Shown piece after piece: positions 35,377 through 44,205 of a stretch of 64,000 nucleotides of DNA. The position numbers and the translations under genes were made by a program. The stretch's first letter is position 1. Each line of letters begins with the position of its first letter. The notes below the pieces were generated by a model that did not search any database, had not been told where the DNA came from, and saw only the letters and a program-made list of their open reading frames with translations. The stretch covers positions 34,841-98,840 of the forward strand of contig JAIUPA010000035.1 in assembly GCA_020161665.1 (NCBI GenBank), given 5' to 3'. Origin of the DNA: Pseudomonadota bacterium (GTDB lineage Bacteria > Pseudomonadota > Alphaproteobacteria > Rhizobiales > Rhizobiaceae).

Positions 35377-35391
35377 ACACGATTATCCTGT
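35377..35391. promoter_or_regulatory. IclR-type operator candidate in the dehydrogenase-TRAP gap
   Basis: ACACGATTATCCTGT is a 15-bp near-palindrome (6 of 7 pairs match) centred on T, sharing the core CGATTATC and the geometry of the PcaR site at 32189-32203. A TTGACA hexamer overlaps its left edge (35374-35379) and another lies at 35404-35409. The IclR gene at 33091 is the likely binder. Inferred. Confidence 0.45.
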
Positions 35392-35506
35392 TTTGCTTAT
35401 CTGTTGACAAGGGTCGCTGGAGGGTGATCCGGCCACGTTTCCGTCAAGGGGGCGCGGGCACACGATCGACGGGAGACCCGGCGGTCTCCATATTGGGAGG
35501 AAATCC

Positions 35507-36514
35507 ATGTTTGCCATGAAAGCTGCGCGCAGCCTGCGCGCGGGGGTGTTTGCTATTGTCGCAGCAGCGACCGGCTTTGTTGCCACGGCCAAGGCCGACC
35601 CCGAAATCCTGATGCGCGCCGCCCATTCGGGCGCTGTCACCAGCACCGGCCAGAAGGCCTTTGAATTCCTCGACAAGGAGCTTCGCGACAAGACCGCGGG
35701 CCGCGTCGGCCTCGAAATCTTCCCGGCCTCGCAGCTCGGCGGCGAGCGTGAGCTGATCGAGAACATCCAGCTTGGCAATGTCGATCTGATCTTCGTGTCC
35801 TCGGCGCCGCTGGCCTCGTTCAGCCCGCAGTTCTTCGCCTTCGACATTCCGTTCCTCTTCAAGGATCGCACGCAGGCCTATGGCGTGCTCGATGGCCCGA
35901 TTGGCCAGGAGCTTCTCGCCTCGCTCGACGGTGTCGGCATCAAGGGCCTGACCTATTGGGAAAACGGGTTCCGCCAGCTGACCAACTCCAAGAAGGAAAT
36001 CCGCACGCCGGACCAGCTTTCCGGCATGAAGATGCGCACGATGGAGAACGAGGTTCACATCGCCGCGTGGCGTGCGGAAGGGGCCAACCCGGCACCGCTC
36101 GCCTTCAACGAACTGTTCACGGCGCTCCAGCAGGGCACGTTCGATGCGCAGGAAGGGCCGATCAACCTCTTCTACGACATGAAGTTTAACGAGGTGCAGA
36201 AATTCATCTCGAAGACCAATCACATCTACTCGCCCTGGCCGGTGCTGGGCAATCCGGACAAGATTGCCAGCCTGAGCGCCGAGGACCGCGCCATCTTCGA
36301 TCAGGCGATCAAGGATGCGACCGCCTATCAGCGTGATCTGGCCAAGACCGCCGACGACAAGGCCGAAGCGGCCATGACCGAGGTGAAGTTCACGACGCTT
36401 TCGCCGGAAGAACTGCAGGCCTTCAAGGACCGCGCCGCCCCGATTGCCGATCTGGTGCGCAAGAAGGCTGGCAAGGACCTGGTAGACCGTCTGCTGGCCG
36501 AAACCGCCAAGTAA
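35507..36514 (+). CDS. dctP: TRAP transporter periplasmic solute-binding protein (DctP type)
   Basis: 335 residues with a signal peptide ending near VATAKADP. It has the DctP blocks FPASQLGGERELIENIQLGN, VDLIFVSSAPLASFSP, QLSGMKMRTMENEVHIAAWR with the carboxylate-binding Arg, and FDAQEGPINLFYDMK. It would bind a carboxylate for the DctQM pair that follows. It heads a plus-strand operon dctPQM-mhpF-mhpE and is divergent from a hydroxyacid dehydrogenase gene, so a hydroxy or keto acid is a reasonable ligand. Confidence 0.9.
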   Translation: MFAMKAARSLRAGVFAIVAAATGFVATAKADPEILMRAAHSGAVTSTGQKAFEFLDKELRDKTAGRVGLEIFPASQLGGERELIENIQLGNVDLIFVSSAPLASFSPQFFAFDIPFLFKDRTQAYGVLDGPIGQELLASLDGVGIKGLTYWENGFRQLTNSKKEIRTPDQLSGMKMRTMENEVHIAAWRAEGANPAPLAFNELFTALQQGTFDAQEGPINLFYDMKFNEVQKFISKTNHIYSPWPVLGNPDKIASLSAEDRAIFDQAIKDATAYQRDLAKTADDKAEAAMTEVKFTTLSPEELQAFKDRAAPIADLVRKKAGKDLVDRLLAETAK

Positions 36515-36526
36515 CAAACAGGCCGG

Positions 36527-36554
36527 AATGGCCCGGCCAGAGCGCCGGGCCATT
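36527..36554 (+). terminator. Hairpin between dctP and dctQ
   Basis: Perfect 11-bp inverted repeat AATGGCCCGGC/GCCGGGCCATT with a 6-nt loop, 12 bp after the dctP stop. It fits an intercistronic element that raises binding-protein yield relative to the membrane subunits. Confidence 0.65.
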
Positions 36555-36617
36555 TGCCTCGACCCACCATTAAAAACCGTTTGACGGCGTTCGATGTCCG
36601 GATGCCGAGGGTGTCTC

Positions 36618-37100
36618 ATGTTGAAATTTTTCGACGAACACTTTGAAGAGGTCTTCATCGTCTTTCTCATGGCGGCGATGTCGCTTTTAATCGGCACGCA
36701 GATCTTCATGCGCTACGTCATGCAGGCGTCGCTGTCATGGTCGGAAGAGCTGGCGCGCTACTTCTTCATCTGGATGACCTATCTCGGCATCGCCTATGCC
36801 GTGCGCAAGGACGCCCATATCCGCGTGACGATGGCGCTGGAACTCCTGCCGTTTCGCGCCCAGATCGCCACCCGCATTCTGACCCACATCATCTTCGCGG
36901 CCTTCGCCTTCTTCGTCATGTATCAGGGCTGGTTCCTCGTGGAAAAGACCCTGCGCTTCGGCCAGAAATCCGCCTCGCTCGGCATTCCGATGGGCCTCAT
37001 CTATCTCGCCCCGCTGACCGGCTTTGGCCTGACCGGCCTTCGCCTCGTGCAGGCGGTCATTCTCGATGCGCGGCTTCTCGCCAAGGGAGAGCCTGCATGA
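36618..37100 (+). CDS. dctQ: TRAP transporter small permease (DctQ type)
   Basis: 160 residues from the ATG at 36618 with four membrane segments. The segment QASLSWSEELARYFFIWMTY with AVRKDAHIRV is the DctQ signature. It pairs with the large permease that overlaps its stop codon by 4 bp. The alternative in-frame start at 36594 adds a cysteine-rich stretch unlike the family. Confidence 0.92.
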   Translation: MLKFFDEHFEEVFIVFLMAAMSLLIGTQIFMRYVMQASLSWSEELARYFFIWMTYLGIAYAVRKDAHIRVTMALELLPFRAQIATRILTHIIFAAFAFFVMYQGWFLVEKTLRFGQKSASLGIPMGLIYLAPLTGFGLTGLRLVQAVILDARLLAKGEPA

Positions 37101-38380
37101 TCTCGCTCATTCTCTTCGGCCTTCTCGCCGTCCTTCTTCTGCTCAGTGTGCCGATTGCCGTTTCGCTCGGCATCGCCTCGACAGTGGCGCTTCTGGTCTC
37201 CGGCAAGGTTTCGGCCTCCTACGTGCCGCAGGGACTTGTGACCTCCATCGACAGTTTTCCGCTGATGGCCGTGCCCTTCTTCATTCTCGCCGGCGACCTG
37301 ATGGGTCATGGCGGGTTGTCGAAGCGCCTCGTCAATGTCGGCCGCATGTTCTTTGGCCGCTATACCGGCGGCCTTGCCATCATCGCGGTGGTGACCTGCA
37401 TCTTCTTTGCCGCCATTTCCGGCTCCGGCCCGGCCACGGTCGCCGCCGTCGGCTCGATCCTTTTGCCCGCTATGGCCAAGGATGGCTACAAGCCCGGCTT
37501 TTCCTCAGGGCTGATTGCCTGCTCCGGCTCGCTCGGCGTCATCATTCCGCCGTCGATCCCCATGGTGATCTATGCCACCTCGGCCAATGTCTCGGTCTCC
37601 AAGATGTTCATGGGCGGCGTGATACCGGGCCTGTTGATCGGCTTTGCGCTGATTTCCTATGCCTGGTGGCAGTCAAAGCGCGACGGGCAGGTGCCCGCAA
37701 GCGAACGCCCGAGCCGCGCCGAAATGCTGGCCGTGCTCAACGACGCCAAGTGGGCGCTCATTGTGCCGGTGATTATTCTCGGCGGTATTTACGGCGGCGT
37801 CTTCACGCCCACGGAAGCGGCAGCGGTGGGTGTGATCTACGGTTTCGTCATCGGGGCCTTCGTCTACCGCGAACTGAAGCTTGCCGATCTCTACAAGGTG
37901 TTTGCCGGTTCGGCGCTCACCACCGCCTCGATCATGCTGATTGTCGGCACGGCCACGATCTTCGGTCGTGCGCTCGCCATCGAAGGCGTGCCGGTGCAGA
38001 TCGCCAAGGCGATTACCAGCCATGTGGATCAGGCCTGGCTGCTGCTTCTTGCCATCAACCTGCTGCTCCTCATCGTCGGCACCTTCATGGAAACGATTGC
38101 CGCGATCATCATTCTCACGCCCATCCTGCTTCCGCTCGTCAAGGCGCTTGGCATCGACGCGGAGCATTTCGGCATCGTGATGATCGTGAATCTGGCCATC
38201 GGCATGGTCACGCCCCCTGTCGGCGTCAACCTGTTCGTTGCCTCGCGCATTTCCGGCAAGCCGCTGGAGACGGTGGTGAAGGGGGCCATGACCCCGATGT
38301 TCGTGATGATCGCCGTTCTTCTGGCGATCACATTTATCCCGGCGCTGTCGCTGGCGCTGCCTGCCCTGTTCGGCATGTAA
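37097..38380 (+). CDS. dctM: TRAP transporter large permease (DctM type)
   Basis: 427 residues with about 12 membrane segments. The family blocks are FFAAISGSGPATVAAVGSIL, LGVIIPPSIPMVIYATSANV, FTPTEAAAVGVIYG and IGMVTPPVGVNLFVASRIS. It drives solute import with the dctP and dctQ products. It starts inside the dctQ stop (ATGA overlap) and is followed 15 bp later by mhpF. Confidence 0.94.
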   Translation: MISLILFGLLAVLLLLSVPIAVSLGIASTVALLVSGKVSASYVPQGLVTSIDSFPLMAVPFFILAGDLMGHGGLSKRLVNVGRMFFGRYTGGLAIIAVVTCIFFAAISGSGPATVAAVGSILLPAMAKDGYKPGFSSGLIACSGSLGVIIPPSIPMVIYATSANVSVSKMFMGGVIPGLLIGFALISYAWWQSKRDGQVPASERPSRAEMLAVLNDAKWALIVPVIILGGIYGGVFTPTEAAAVGVIYGFVIGAFVYRELKLADLYKVFAGSALTTASIMLIVGTATIFGRALAIEGVPVQIAKAITSHVDQAWLLLLAINLLLLIVGTFMETIAAIIILTPILLPLVKALGIDAEHFGIVMIVNLAIGMVTPPVGVNLFVASRISGKPLETVVKGAMTPMFVMIAVLLAITFIPALSLALPALFGM

Positions 38381-38395
38381 CATAAGGATTGAAGG

Positions 38396-39340
38396 ATGAA
38401 GAAGATCAAATGCGCGATCATCGGTTCGGGCAATATCGGTACCGACCTGATGATCAAGGTGATGCGCACCTCGAAGCATATCGAGATGGGGGCCATGGTC
38501 GGCATTGATCCGGCTTCGGACGGGTTGGCCCGGGCGCGGCGTCTGGGCGTTGCCACCACGCATGAGGGCATCGACGGCCTGATGCGCATGCCCGAATATG
38601 CCGATATTCAGGTGGTGTTTGACGCCACTTCGGCCAAGGCGCATCTGTCCAACAACGCGCTTCTGCAGAAGGACGGCAAGAAGGTCATCGACCTGACGCC
38701 CGCCGCCATCGGCCCCTTCACCATTCCCGCGATCAACGGCGACGCCAATATCGATGAGCCGAACGTCAACATGGTGACCTGCGGCGGTCAGGCGACCATT
38801 CCCATGGTCCATGCCGTGGCACGCGTTTCCAAGCGCACGATCTATGGCGAAATCGTTGCCTCGGTCTCGTCGAAGTCGGCGGGTCCGGGCACGCGCGCCA
38901 ATATCGACGAGTTCACCGAAACCACCTCGAAGGCCATCGAAGCGCTGGGCGGGGCCGAGCGCGGCAAGGCCATCATCATCCTGAACCCCGCCGAACCGCC
39001 GATGATCATGCGCGACACAGTGTTCGTTCTCTCGCAGGGCGCCGAACCCGCCGAGATCGAGAAATCCGTCGCCGAAATGGTCAAGACCGTGCAGGCCTAT
39101 GTGCCGGGCTACCGCCTGAAGCAGAAGGTGCAGTTCGAGGTGATCGGCGACAATGCGCCGGTTAGGGTTCCCGGCATCGGTCCGGCAACGGGCCTCAAGA
39201 CCACCATCTTCCTCGAGGTGGAGGGCGCTGCCCATTACCTCCCGGCCTATGCCGGCAATCTCGACATCATGACCTCTGCCGCTCTGGTCAGCGCCGACCA
39301 CTGGGCCGCGAAGGTTCTTTCCACGGAGGCCGCTGAATGA
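38396..39340 (+). CDS. mhpF: Acetaldehyde dehydrogenase (acylating)
   Basis: 314 residues. NAD-binding [15 protein letters not shown] near residues 8-22, the active-site Cys129 in [13 protein letters not shown], and [20 protein letters not shown] match MhpF/DmpF/BphJ. It converts acetaldehyde from MhpE to acetyl-CoA with NAD+ and CoA, normally by channelling within a complex. Its stop overlaps the mhpE ATG by 4 bp. It probably serves a meta-cleavage pathway, perhaps the one encoded at 22.8-29.3 kb. Confidence 0.95.
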   Translation: MKKIKCAIIGSGNIGTDLMIKVMRTSKHIEMGAMVGIDPASDGLARARRLGVATTHEGIDGLMRMPEYADIQVVFDATSAKAHLSNNALLQKDGKKVIDLTPAAIGPFTIPAINGDANIDEPNVNMVTCGGQATIPMVHAVARVSKRTIYGEIVASVSSKSAGPGTRANIDEFTETTSKAIEALGGAERGKAIIILNPAEPPMIMRDTVFVLSQGAEPAEIEKSVAEMVKTVQAYVPGYRLKQKVQFEVIGDNAPVRVPGIGPATGLKTTIFLEVEGAAHYLPAYAGNLDIMTSAALVSADHWAAKVLSTEAAE

Positions 39341-40371
39341 CCCGCCCGAACCCCAACAAGCTCTATGTTCAGGACGTGACACTGCGCGACGGCATGCATG
39401 CCATTCGCCATCAATATCGTCTGGACGCCGTGAAGAAGATCGCCGCTGCACTCGACGCCGCCAAGGTGGACGCCATCGAGGTGACCCATGGCGACGGTCT
39501 TGCCGGTTCGACCTTCAATTACGGCTTCGGCCTGCATGATGACGTGGAGTGGATTGCCGCAGCCGCCGAAGTCTGCCAGCACGCGGTCGTTACCGTGCTT
39601 CTCGTGCCGGGCATCGGCACCGTCCATGACCTGAAGGAAGCCTATGCGGCGGGGGCACGCTCCGTACGTGTCGCCACCCATTGCACCGAGGCCGATGTCG
39701 CCCGCCAGCATATCGAGACGGCCAAGGCCCTTGGCATGGATACGATCGGCTTCCTGATGATGTCGCACATGGCCGAACCGGCGCTTCTCCTTCAGCAGGC
39801 GAAGCTCATGGAAAGCTATGGCGCGGAATGCGTTTACGTCACCGATTCCGCCGGTGCCATGCTGCCGCGTGACTACGCCGAGCGCGTCAAACTGTTGCGC
39901 GAAAACCTGAAGCCGGAAACGGAAATCGGGGTTCACACCCACCACAATCTGACGCTTGGCGTGGCCAATGCCGTGGCCGGGATCGAGGCGGGCGCGGTGC
40001 GTGTCGATGCCTCGCTGGCGGGCATGGGGGCTGGTGCTGGCAACGCGCCCCTCGAGGCGCTGATTGCCGTGTTGAGCCGCATGGGCATCGATACGGGCTG
40101 CGACCTCTACAGACTGATGGATGCCGCCGATGATCTGGTGCGCCCGCTGCAGGATCGCCCGGTGCGGGTGGACCGCGAAAGCCTGTCGCTTGGCTATGCC
40201 GGGGTTTATTCGAGCTTCCTGCGCCACGCGGAAAATGCCTCGAAGCTTTATGGCGTCGATGCCCGCGAAATCCTCATCGAACTCGGCAACCGCCGCATGG
40301 TCGGCGGTCAGGAAGACATGATTACCGACGTGGCGCTTGATATCCTCAAGGCACGCGAAACGGCGGGTTGA
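39337..40371 (+). CDS. mhpE: 4-Hydroxy-2-oxovalerate aldolase
   Basis: 344 residues of the DmpG/MhpE family. The N-terminal [16 protein letters not shown] carries the metal-binding Asp and catalytic His, and the barrel metal ligands are in [14 protein letters not shown]. It splits 4-hydroxy-2-oxovalerate to pyruvate and acetaldehyde. The C-terminal helices that contact MhpF are present. The hydratase that normally precedes it (MhpD) is not encoded next to it. Confidence 0.95.
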   Translation: MTRPNPNKLYVQDVTLRDGMHAIRHQYRLDAVKKIAAALDAAKVDAIEVTHGDGLAGSTFNYGFGLHDDVEWIAAAAEVCQHAVVTVLLVPGIGTVHDLKEAYAAGARSVRVATHCTEADVARQHIETAKALGMDTIGFLMMSHMAEPALLLQQAKLMESYGAECVYVTDSAGAMLPRDYAERVKLLRENLKPETEIGVHTHHNLTLGVANAVAGIEAGAVRVDASLAGMGAGAGNAPLEALIAVLSRMGIDTGCDLYRLMDAADDLVRPLQDRPVRVDRESLSLGYAGVYSSFLRHAENASKLYGVDAREILIELGNRRMVGGQEDMITDVALDILKARETAG

Positions 40372-40423
40372 CCACGAAGGCGGCGGACATCCCCCGAGGT
40401 TCGCCGTGTCTCCTCCCCGCCAT

Positions 40424-40454
40424 CCCATCCGGCATTCGTTCCCTGCCGGATGGG
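40424..40454. terminator. Convergent hairpin after mhpE
   Basis: Perfect 10-bp inverted repeat CCCATCCGGC/GCCGGATGGG with an 11-nt loop, between the convergent mhpE and the hypothetical gene at 40463. No long U-run follows on either strand, but position and stability fit a shared 3' end structure. Confidence 0.55.
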
Positions 40455-40462
40455 TTCCCCGT

Positions 40463-41077
40463 TCATCCCTTGCACATCTGCACGATTTCCGCGGCAAGGC
40501 GCTCGCAAACGATCTTTTGCTCGTCAGGCGGCAAAAGTACGGGGCAATATTCCATGCGGGAACGGCGTCGACCCGCCACCGAAATCTGGAGGACGTATTG
40601 GGCGAAGCTGTCGCTGCCTTCAGGATAAAAGACGACCTCTGGCCTGCTCAGTTGTCTGATCGGAAACGTGGCTCGTTTCACGCCCAGAATGGAGCGAAGG
40701 GTGAGCAACGCGGTTCCTGAGACAGAATCAATACGCAGCTCCTTTTCCGGCATGAACAGAGCACCATAGAGCAGACCACCGGGCACGATTGTAAATGCGA
40801 CGGAGATGAGGGTTCCCACCCATAAGCCACCCGCTGTCGTAGCGGGTACGGCACCGAGGAAAAGCGACGCGACAAGTTGCCAAACACCGAAGAGACCAAC
40901 AGCCAGAAGCGGCAATGCCAGCAATGCAACGGTCATCCGCACCGGCCTTGGCGGCGGATGGTTTTTGAAAACAATGGCCTGCCCATCGTAAAGATCATGG
41001 CTTAAACGGTCAGGCAATCGACGATCCTTGCTTTCCAGTTGGCTCCATGTGCCCCGGCGATGACGGATCGTGAGCAC
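40463..41077 (-). CDS. Uncharacterised membrane protein with two transmembrane segments
   Basis: I do not recognise the family. From the GTG at 41077 it has 204 residues: a basic N-terminus, two hydrophobic segments (about residues 48-75 and 83-107), then a soluble ~95-residue C-terminal domain that begins MPEKELRIDSVSGTALLTLR and contains several basic residues. That domain resembles a beta-rich PH-like or YcxB-like cytosolic domain, but this is only an impression. The ATG at residue 48 is an alternative start. It appears to be a single-gene unit between mhpE and the TetR gene. Confidence 0.5.
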   Translation of the reverse strand: MLTIRHRRGTWSQLESKDRRLPDRLSHDLYDGQAIVFKNHPPPRPVRMTVALLALPLLAVGLFGVWQLVASLFLGAVPATTAGGLWVGTLISVAFTIVPGGLLYGALFMPEKELRIDSVSGTALLTLRSILGVKRATFPIRQLSRPEVVFYPEGSDSFAQYVLQISVAGRRRSRMEYCPVLLPPDEQKIVCERLAAEIVQMCKG

Positions 41078-41210
41078 TCGAACGCGGCACCTTCAAGCTC
41101 TTGGAGGGAAGCATTTTGAAAATCGTCACGCCTGTCAATACCAGGAAAGACCGCTGACCACTTTACGGATCGTGGCTCCGCGCATGGCCGGGGTTCGGGA
41201 TATGTCCGCC

Positions 41211-41825
41211 TCATTTCACCGAAGGCGACCCCAGAAGGACACGCAGCGCCTGAAGCGCCATCGCACATCGATCCGCAATCTCCGGCCCTGACGGTGCGCC
41301 AAGCTGTCCGATGACCCGGCGGATCTGCAAGTCCCCCACCAAGAGACCCAGAAACCATTCCGTGGCCGTCTTGGCATCACCACCCGTCGCGCAGATGCGC
41401 TGCATCAGTTGCACCATCAGTGGCATGACCTCCTCGCGCCCGCCCGCCGAAAGGGCCGCCCCCAGCGCGCCACTTGCATCAGCGGCGGCGGCGCGGTTGA
41501 GCAAAATGGCACGGTCGCCGAGGATCATGTGCAGGAAGACCGGCGCGACATTGGCCAGCGCCGTCCATGCATCAGCGTCCGCTTCCAGCGCCTCGACGAG
41601 AACCTGCCTTGTGCGGGCGGCATTCTCCCGCACCATGGCGGTGAACAGGCCATCCTTGTCGCCATACCAGCGGTAAAGCGTTTCGTTCGAGGCCTTTGCG
41701 GCCTTGGCGACCCTGAGCATAGACGTGCCGCCATAGCCATGTTCAGCGAGCAGGTCATAGGCTGCCGCAAAGATCGCCTCTTCGCGCTGACGGCGCGTTT
41801 CCTCATCCATTTTTTCAGTCCCCAA
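41211..41825 (-). CDS. TetR-family repressor
   Basis: 204 residues. The N-terminal DNA-binding domain has IFAAAYDLLAEHGYGGTSML followed by RVAKAAKASNETLYRWYGDK and DGLF, the TetR helix-turn-helix and its following helix. The C-terminal ligand domain resembles the AefR-like group. Divergent from a gene for an unknown exported protein, with two palindromic operator-like sites in the 76-bp gap, so it probably represses itself and that plus-strand gene set. An ATG at 41810 is an alternative start. Confidence 0.88.
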   Translation of the reverse strand: MGTEKMDEETRRQREEAIFAAAYDLLAEHGYGGTSMLRVAKAAKASNETLYRWYGDKDGLFTAMVRENAARTRQVLVEALEADADAWTALANVAPVFLHMILGDRAILLNRAAAADASGALGAALSAGGREEVMPLMVQLMQRICATGGDAKTATEWFLGLLVGDLQIRRVIGQLGAPSGPEIADRCAMALQALRVLLGSPSVK

Positions 41826-41835
41826 CCTCTTTACA

Positions 41836-41889
41836 TCATCCGTACATATCTATACGCATGAGTAAAGCCGTAAAGATATGTACGGATGA
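41836..41889. promoter_or_regulatory. Paired palindromic operators between the TetR gene and the divergent gene
   Basis: A perfect 16-bp inverted repeat (41836-41851 and 41874-41889) frames a 22-bp centre. Each arm belongs to its own dyad: CCGTA-N8-TACGC at 41840-41857 and CCGTA-N8-TACGG at 41868-41885. Spacing and location in a short divergent gap are those of TetR operators. Confidence 0.75.
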
Positions 41890-41901
41890 GGAGACGCCCC
41901 C

Positions 41902-42750
41902 ATGAAACGCCGCACCCTGCTTTTACTTGCCGGCCTTGCCACCCCGTTTGTGGCGCTGGTGGTGATCGTTGCCGTCTCGGCCTCCCGCACCGAGCGCGAG
42001 ATTGCCGGTCATGCCGCAACGGTGGCCGCGCTCGCTGCCAAAGCGTCCGTGATACCCGTTTCGCCCGAAGCCATCGCCGCCCTGCCCGCCCCAGTACAGC
42101 GCTACCTGGCCTTTGCCGTGCCGGATCTGACGGTCAGCAACAGGGTGGTTCGGCTGGAGGCGGAGGGGATGTTCCGCCGCCCGCAGACGCAAGGTTTTGC
42201 CCCGACCACCGCCGAACAGACCATTGCGACACGCCAACCGGCGCTGATGTTTGCCGCCACCACGCCGATCCTATCGGTGCTCTGGGCGCGGGCCTATGAT
42301 TTCTTTGCCGAGGGCCGCATGGAGATGCGCGCCAAGATCGCCTCGACGCTGACGGTGGTCGATGAAAGCGCAACCGAAGCGCTGAACCGCACGTCGCTGC
42401 GCCGCTGGCTGCTCGAAAGCCCGCTTTACCCCGTGGCGCTTCTGCCCGGCGGGCCGGTACGCTGGGAAGCGATGGACGACACCCACGCACGGGCAATTGT
42501 CTCCGGCTTCGGGCTGGACGCCGCGCTGGTCGCCACCTTCCGCCCGGATGGCAGCCTCGCCAGCTTCGATGCGGAACAGGATGGCGATCTGACAACGCCC
42601 TATCACGGCTCCGGCGAACATGCGGCGCGCGACGACTATCGACCCGTTTCCGGCATGATGATCCCGCACCGCTTCACAATTGCCCGGGCAGCCGGTGGAA
42701 AGCTCTTCCCCTTCTGGACGGGACGAATTACCACTATCGCATTCGAATAG
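41902..42750 (+). CDS. Uncharacterised exported or membrane-anchored protein (DUF6544/DUF6920-like)
   Basis: 282 residues with an N-terminal hydrophobic anchor (RRTLLLLAGLATPFVALVVI) and a large extracytoplasmic domain. The block IAALPAPVQRYLAFAVPDL followed by RLEAEGMFRR and a C-terminal DYRPVSGMMIPHRFTIARAA recalls DUF6544-type proteins; this is from memory and unverified. It has no known activity. It is controlled by the divergent TetR gene by position, and is followed 12 bp later by lysE and then cysQ. Confidence 0.6.
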   Translation: MKRRTLLLLAGLATPFVALVVIVAVSASRTEREIAGHAATVAALAAKASVIPVSPEAIAALPAPVQRYLAFAVPDLTVSNRVVRLEAEGMFRRPQTQGFAPTTAEQTIATRQPALMFAATTPILSVLWARAYDFFAEGRMEMRAKIASTLTVVDESATEALNRTSLRRWLLESPLYPVALLPGGPVRWEAMDDTHARAIVSGFGLDAALVATFRPDGSLASFDAEQDGDLTTPYHGSGEHAARDDYRPVSGMMIPHRFTIARAAGGKLFPFWTGRITTIAFE

Positions 42751-42762
42751 CCGGAGGCGTTC

Positions 42763-43374
42763 ATGAGCTGGGAATTTCTGCTGACATCGCTGGTCATCGT
42801 CGCCTCGCCCGGCACCGGCGTTCTCATTACGCTCACCGCCGGTCTCACCAAGGGGCGGCGCGCGGCCATCATCGCGGCCCTTGGCGGCACGCTTGGCATC
42901 ATTCCGCATATGGTGGCGGCCATCACCGGCCTTGCCGCTGTCCTTCATGCGAGCGCCGTCGCCTTCGACGTGATCCGCTATGCCGGTGTCGCTTATCTGC
43001 TCTACATGGCCTGGCAGACGCTGAAGGAAAACGGCGCGCTCTCCATCGATGAAACGCCGGACTCGCGCTCCGATTTCGAGGTGATCCGCTCGGCAATCCT
43101 CGTCAACATCCTCAATCCGAAGCTGTCGATCTTCTTCTTCGCCTTCCTGCCGCAGTTCATTGGCACGAGCGGCGGCACGCCCATTCTGGAAATGCTGGAA
43201 CTGTCGCTGGTCTTCATGCTGATGACCTTCGTCGTCTTCGTCATCTATGGCGTTTTCGCCGCCGCCATGCGCAGCCATGTCATTTCGCGGCCTTCGGTGC
43301 TCACCGCAATGCGCCGCACCTTTGCCGCCGCCTTTGTCGGCCTCGGCATCAAGCTGGCCCTGACGGAACGCTAA
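42763..43374 (+). CDS. LysE/RhtB-family amino-acid exporter
   Basis: 203 residues with about six membrane segments. The N-terminal SLVIVASPGTGVLITLTAGL and the segment RAAIIAALGGTLGIIPHMVA, then LRYAGV-like IRYAGVAYLLYMAWQTL and FEVIRSAILVNILNPKLSIF, are typical of LysE/RhtB exporters. The substrate is likely an amino acid or homoserine-lactone-like compound but cannot be defined. It lies 12 bp after the unknown exported-protein gene and is probably co-transcribed with it. Confidence 0.9.
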   Translation: MSWEFLLTSLVIVASPGTGVLITLTAGLTKGRRAAIIAALGGTLGIIPHMVAAITGLAAVLHASAVAFDVIRYAGVAYLLYMAWQTLKENGALSIDETPDSRSDFEVIRSAILVNILNPKLSIFFFAFLPQFIGTSGGTPILEMLELSLVFMLMTFVVFVIYGVFAAAMRSHVISRPSVLTAMRRTFAAAFVGLGIKLALTER

Positions 43375-43390
43375 GGTGCAGGCGCAGGGC

Positions 43391-44182
43391 ATGATCGGCA
43401 TTCTGGAAGCCGCCGCCCTTGAGGCGGGCAAGGCCATCATGGCCGTCTATGCGGGTGACGTTGCCGTTTCGATCAAGGCCGATTGCTCGCCGGTGACGGA
43501 GGCCGATGGACGGGCCGAGGCGATCATTCTTGACCATCTGGCCAAAGCCTTTCCCGACATCCCGGTGGTCGCCGAAGAGGCGGTTGCCGCCGGTTCCATG
43601 CCCGATATCCGCGGCGGGCGTTTTTTCCTCGTCGACCCGCTGGACGGTACGAAGGAATTCATTGCCCGCAACGGCGATTTCACCGTCAATATCGCGCTCA
43701 TCGAACACGGCGTGCCGGTCGCGGGCGTTGTCTATGCCCCGGCGCGCGGCCAGGGCTGGAGCGGAACACTGGATCAGGGTGCGGCGGCCTTCGCTGTCAC
43801 GGAAGATTTCACCATTGCCGCGCGCCACGCGGTCAAGGCCCGACCCTCCCCGCAAGCGCCGGTGGCGCTCGTCAGCCGCTCGCATAATTCTCCGGAAACG
43901 CTCGCCTATCTCAAGACCTGCTGTGTCGGCGGCGAACGCTCCATCGGCTCGTCGCTCAAATTCTGCCTGCTGGCGGAAGGCAGCGCCGATCTCTACCCGC
44001 GCTTTTCGCGCACCATGGAGTGGGACACGGCAGCCGGTGACGCGGTGTTGCGGGCTGCGGGCGGCATGGTTTCGACCGTGGATGGCGCGCCGCTCACCTA
44101 TGGCAAGCCGGGTTTTGAAAACCCCTCATTCATTGCCACGGGCCTGTCCGCTCTCGGTTTTACCCGGCAAAGCGCTACATAA
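43391..44182 (+). CDS. cysQ: 3'(2'),5'-Bisphosphate nucleotidase, CysQ family
   Basis: 263 residues from the ATG at 43391; a GTG at 43376, almost touching the lysE stop, is an alternative. Inositol-monophosphatase-fold motifs are all present: KADCSPVTEADGRAE, PVVAEEAV, the metal-binding FFLVDPLDGTKEFI and WDTAAGDAVLRAAGG. CysQ hydrolyses pAp (and PAPS) in sulfur metabolism. DPLDGTKEF is the CysQ version of the motif, separating it from inositol phosphatases. Confidence 0.92.
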   Translation: MIGILEAAALEAGKAIMAVYAGDVAVSIKADCSPVTEADGRAEAIILDHLAKAFPDIPVVAEEAVAAGSMPDIRGGRFFLVDPLDGTKEFIARNGDFTVNIALIEHGVPVAGVVYAPARGQGWSGTLDQGAAAFAVTEDFTIAARHAVKARPSPQAPVALVSRSHNSPETLAYLKTCCVGGERSIGSSLKFCLLAEGSADLYPRFSRTMEWDTAAGDAVLRAAGGMVSTVDGAPLTYGKPGFENPSFIATGLSALGFTRQSAT

Positions 44183-44205
44183 GTCAAAAACCGGGAGGAG
44201 CGACC

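Noticed and set aside
37673..39451. A 592-codon minus-strand frame opposite dctM and mhpF
   Set aside because: Low-complexity His/Arg/Asp composition and complete overlap with conserved genes.
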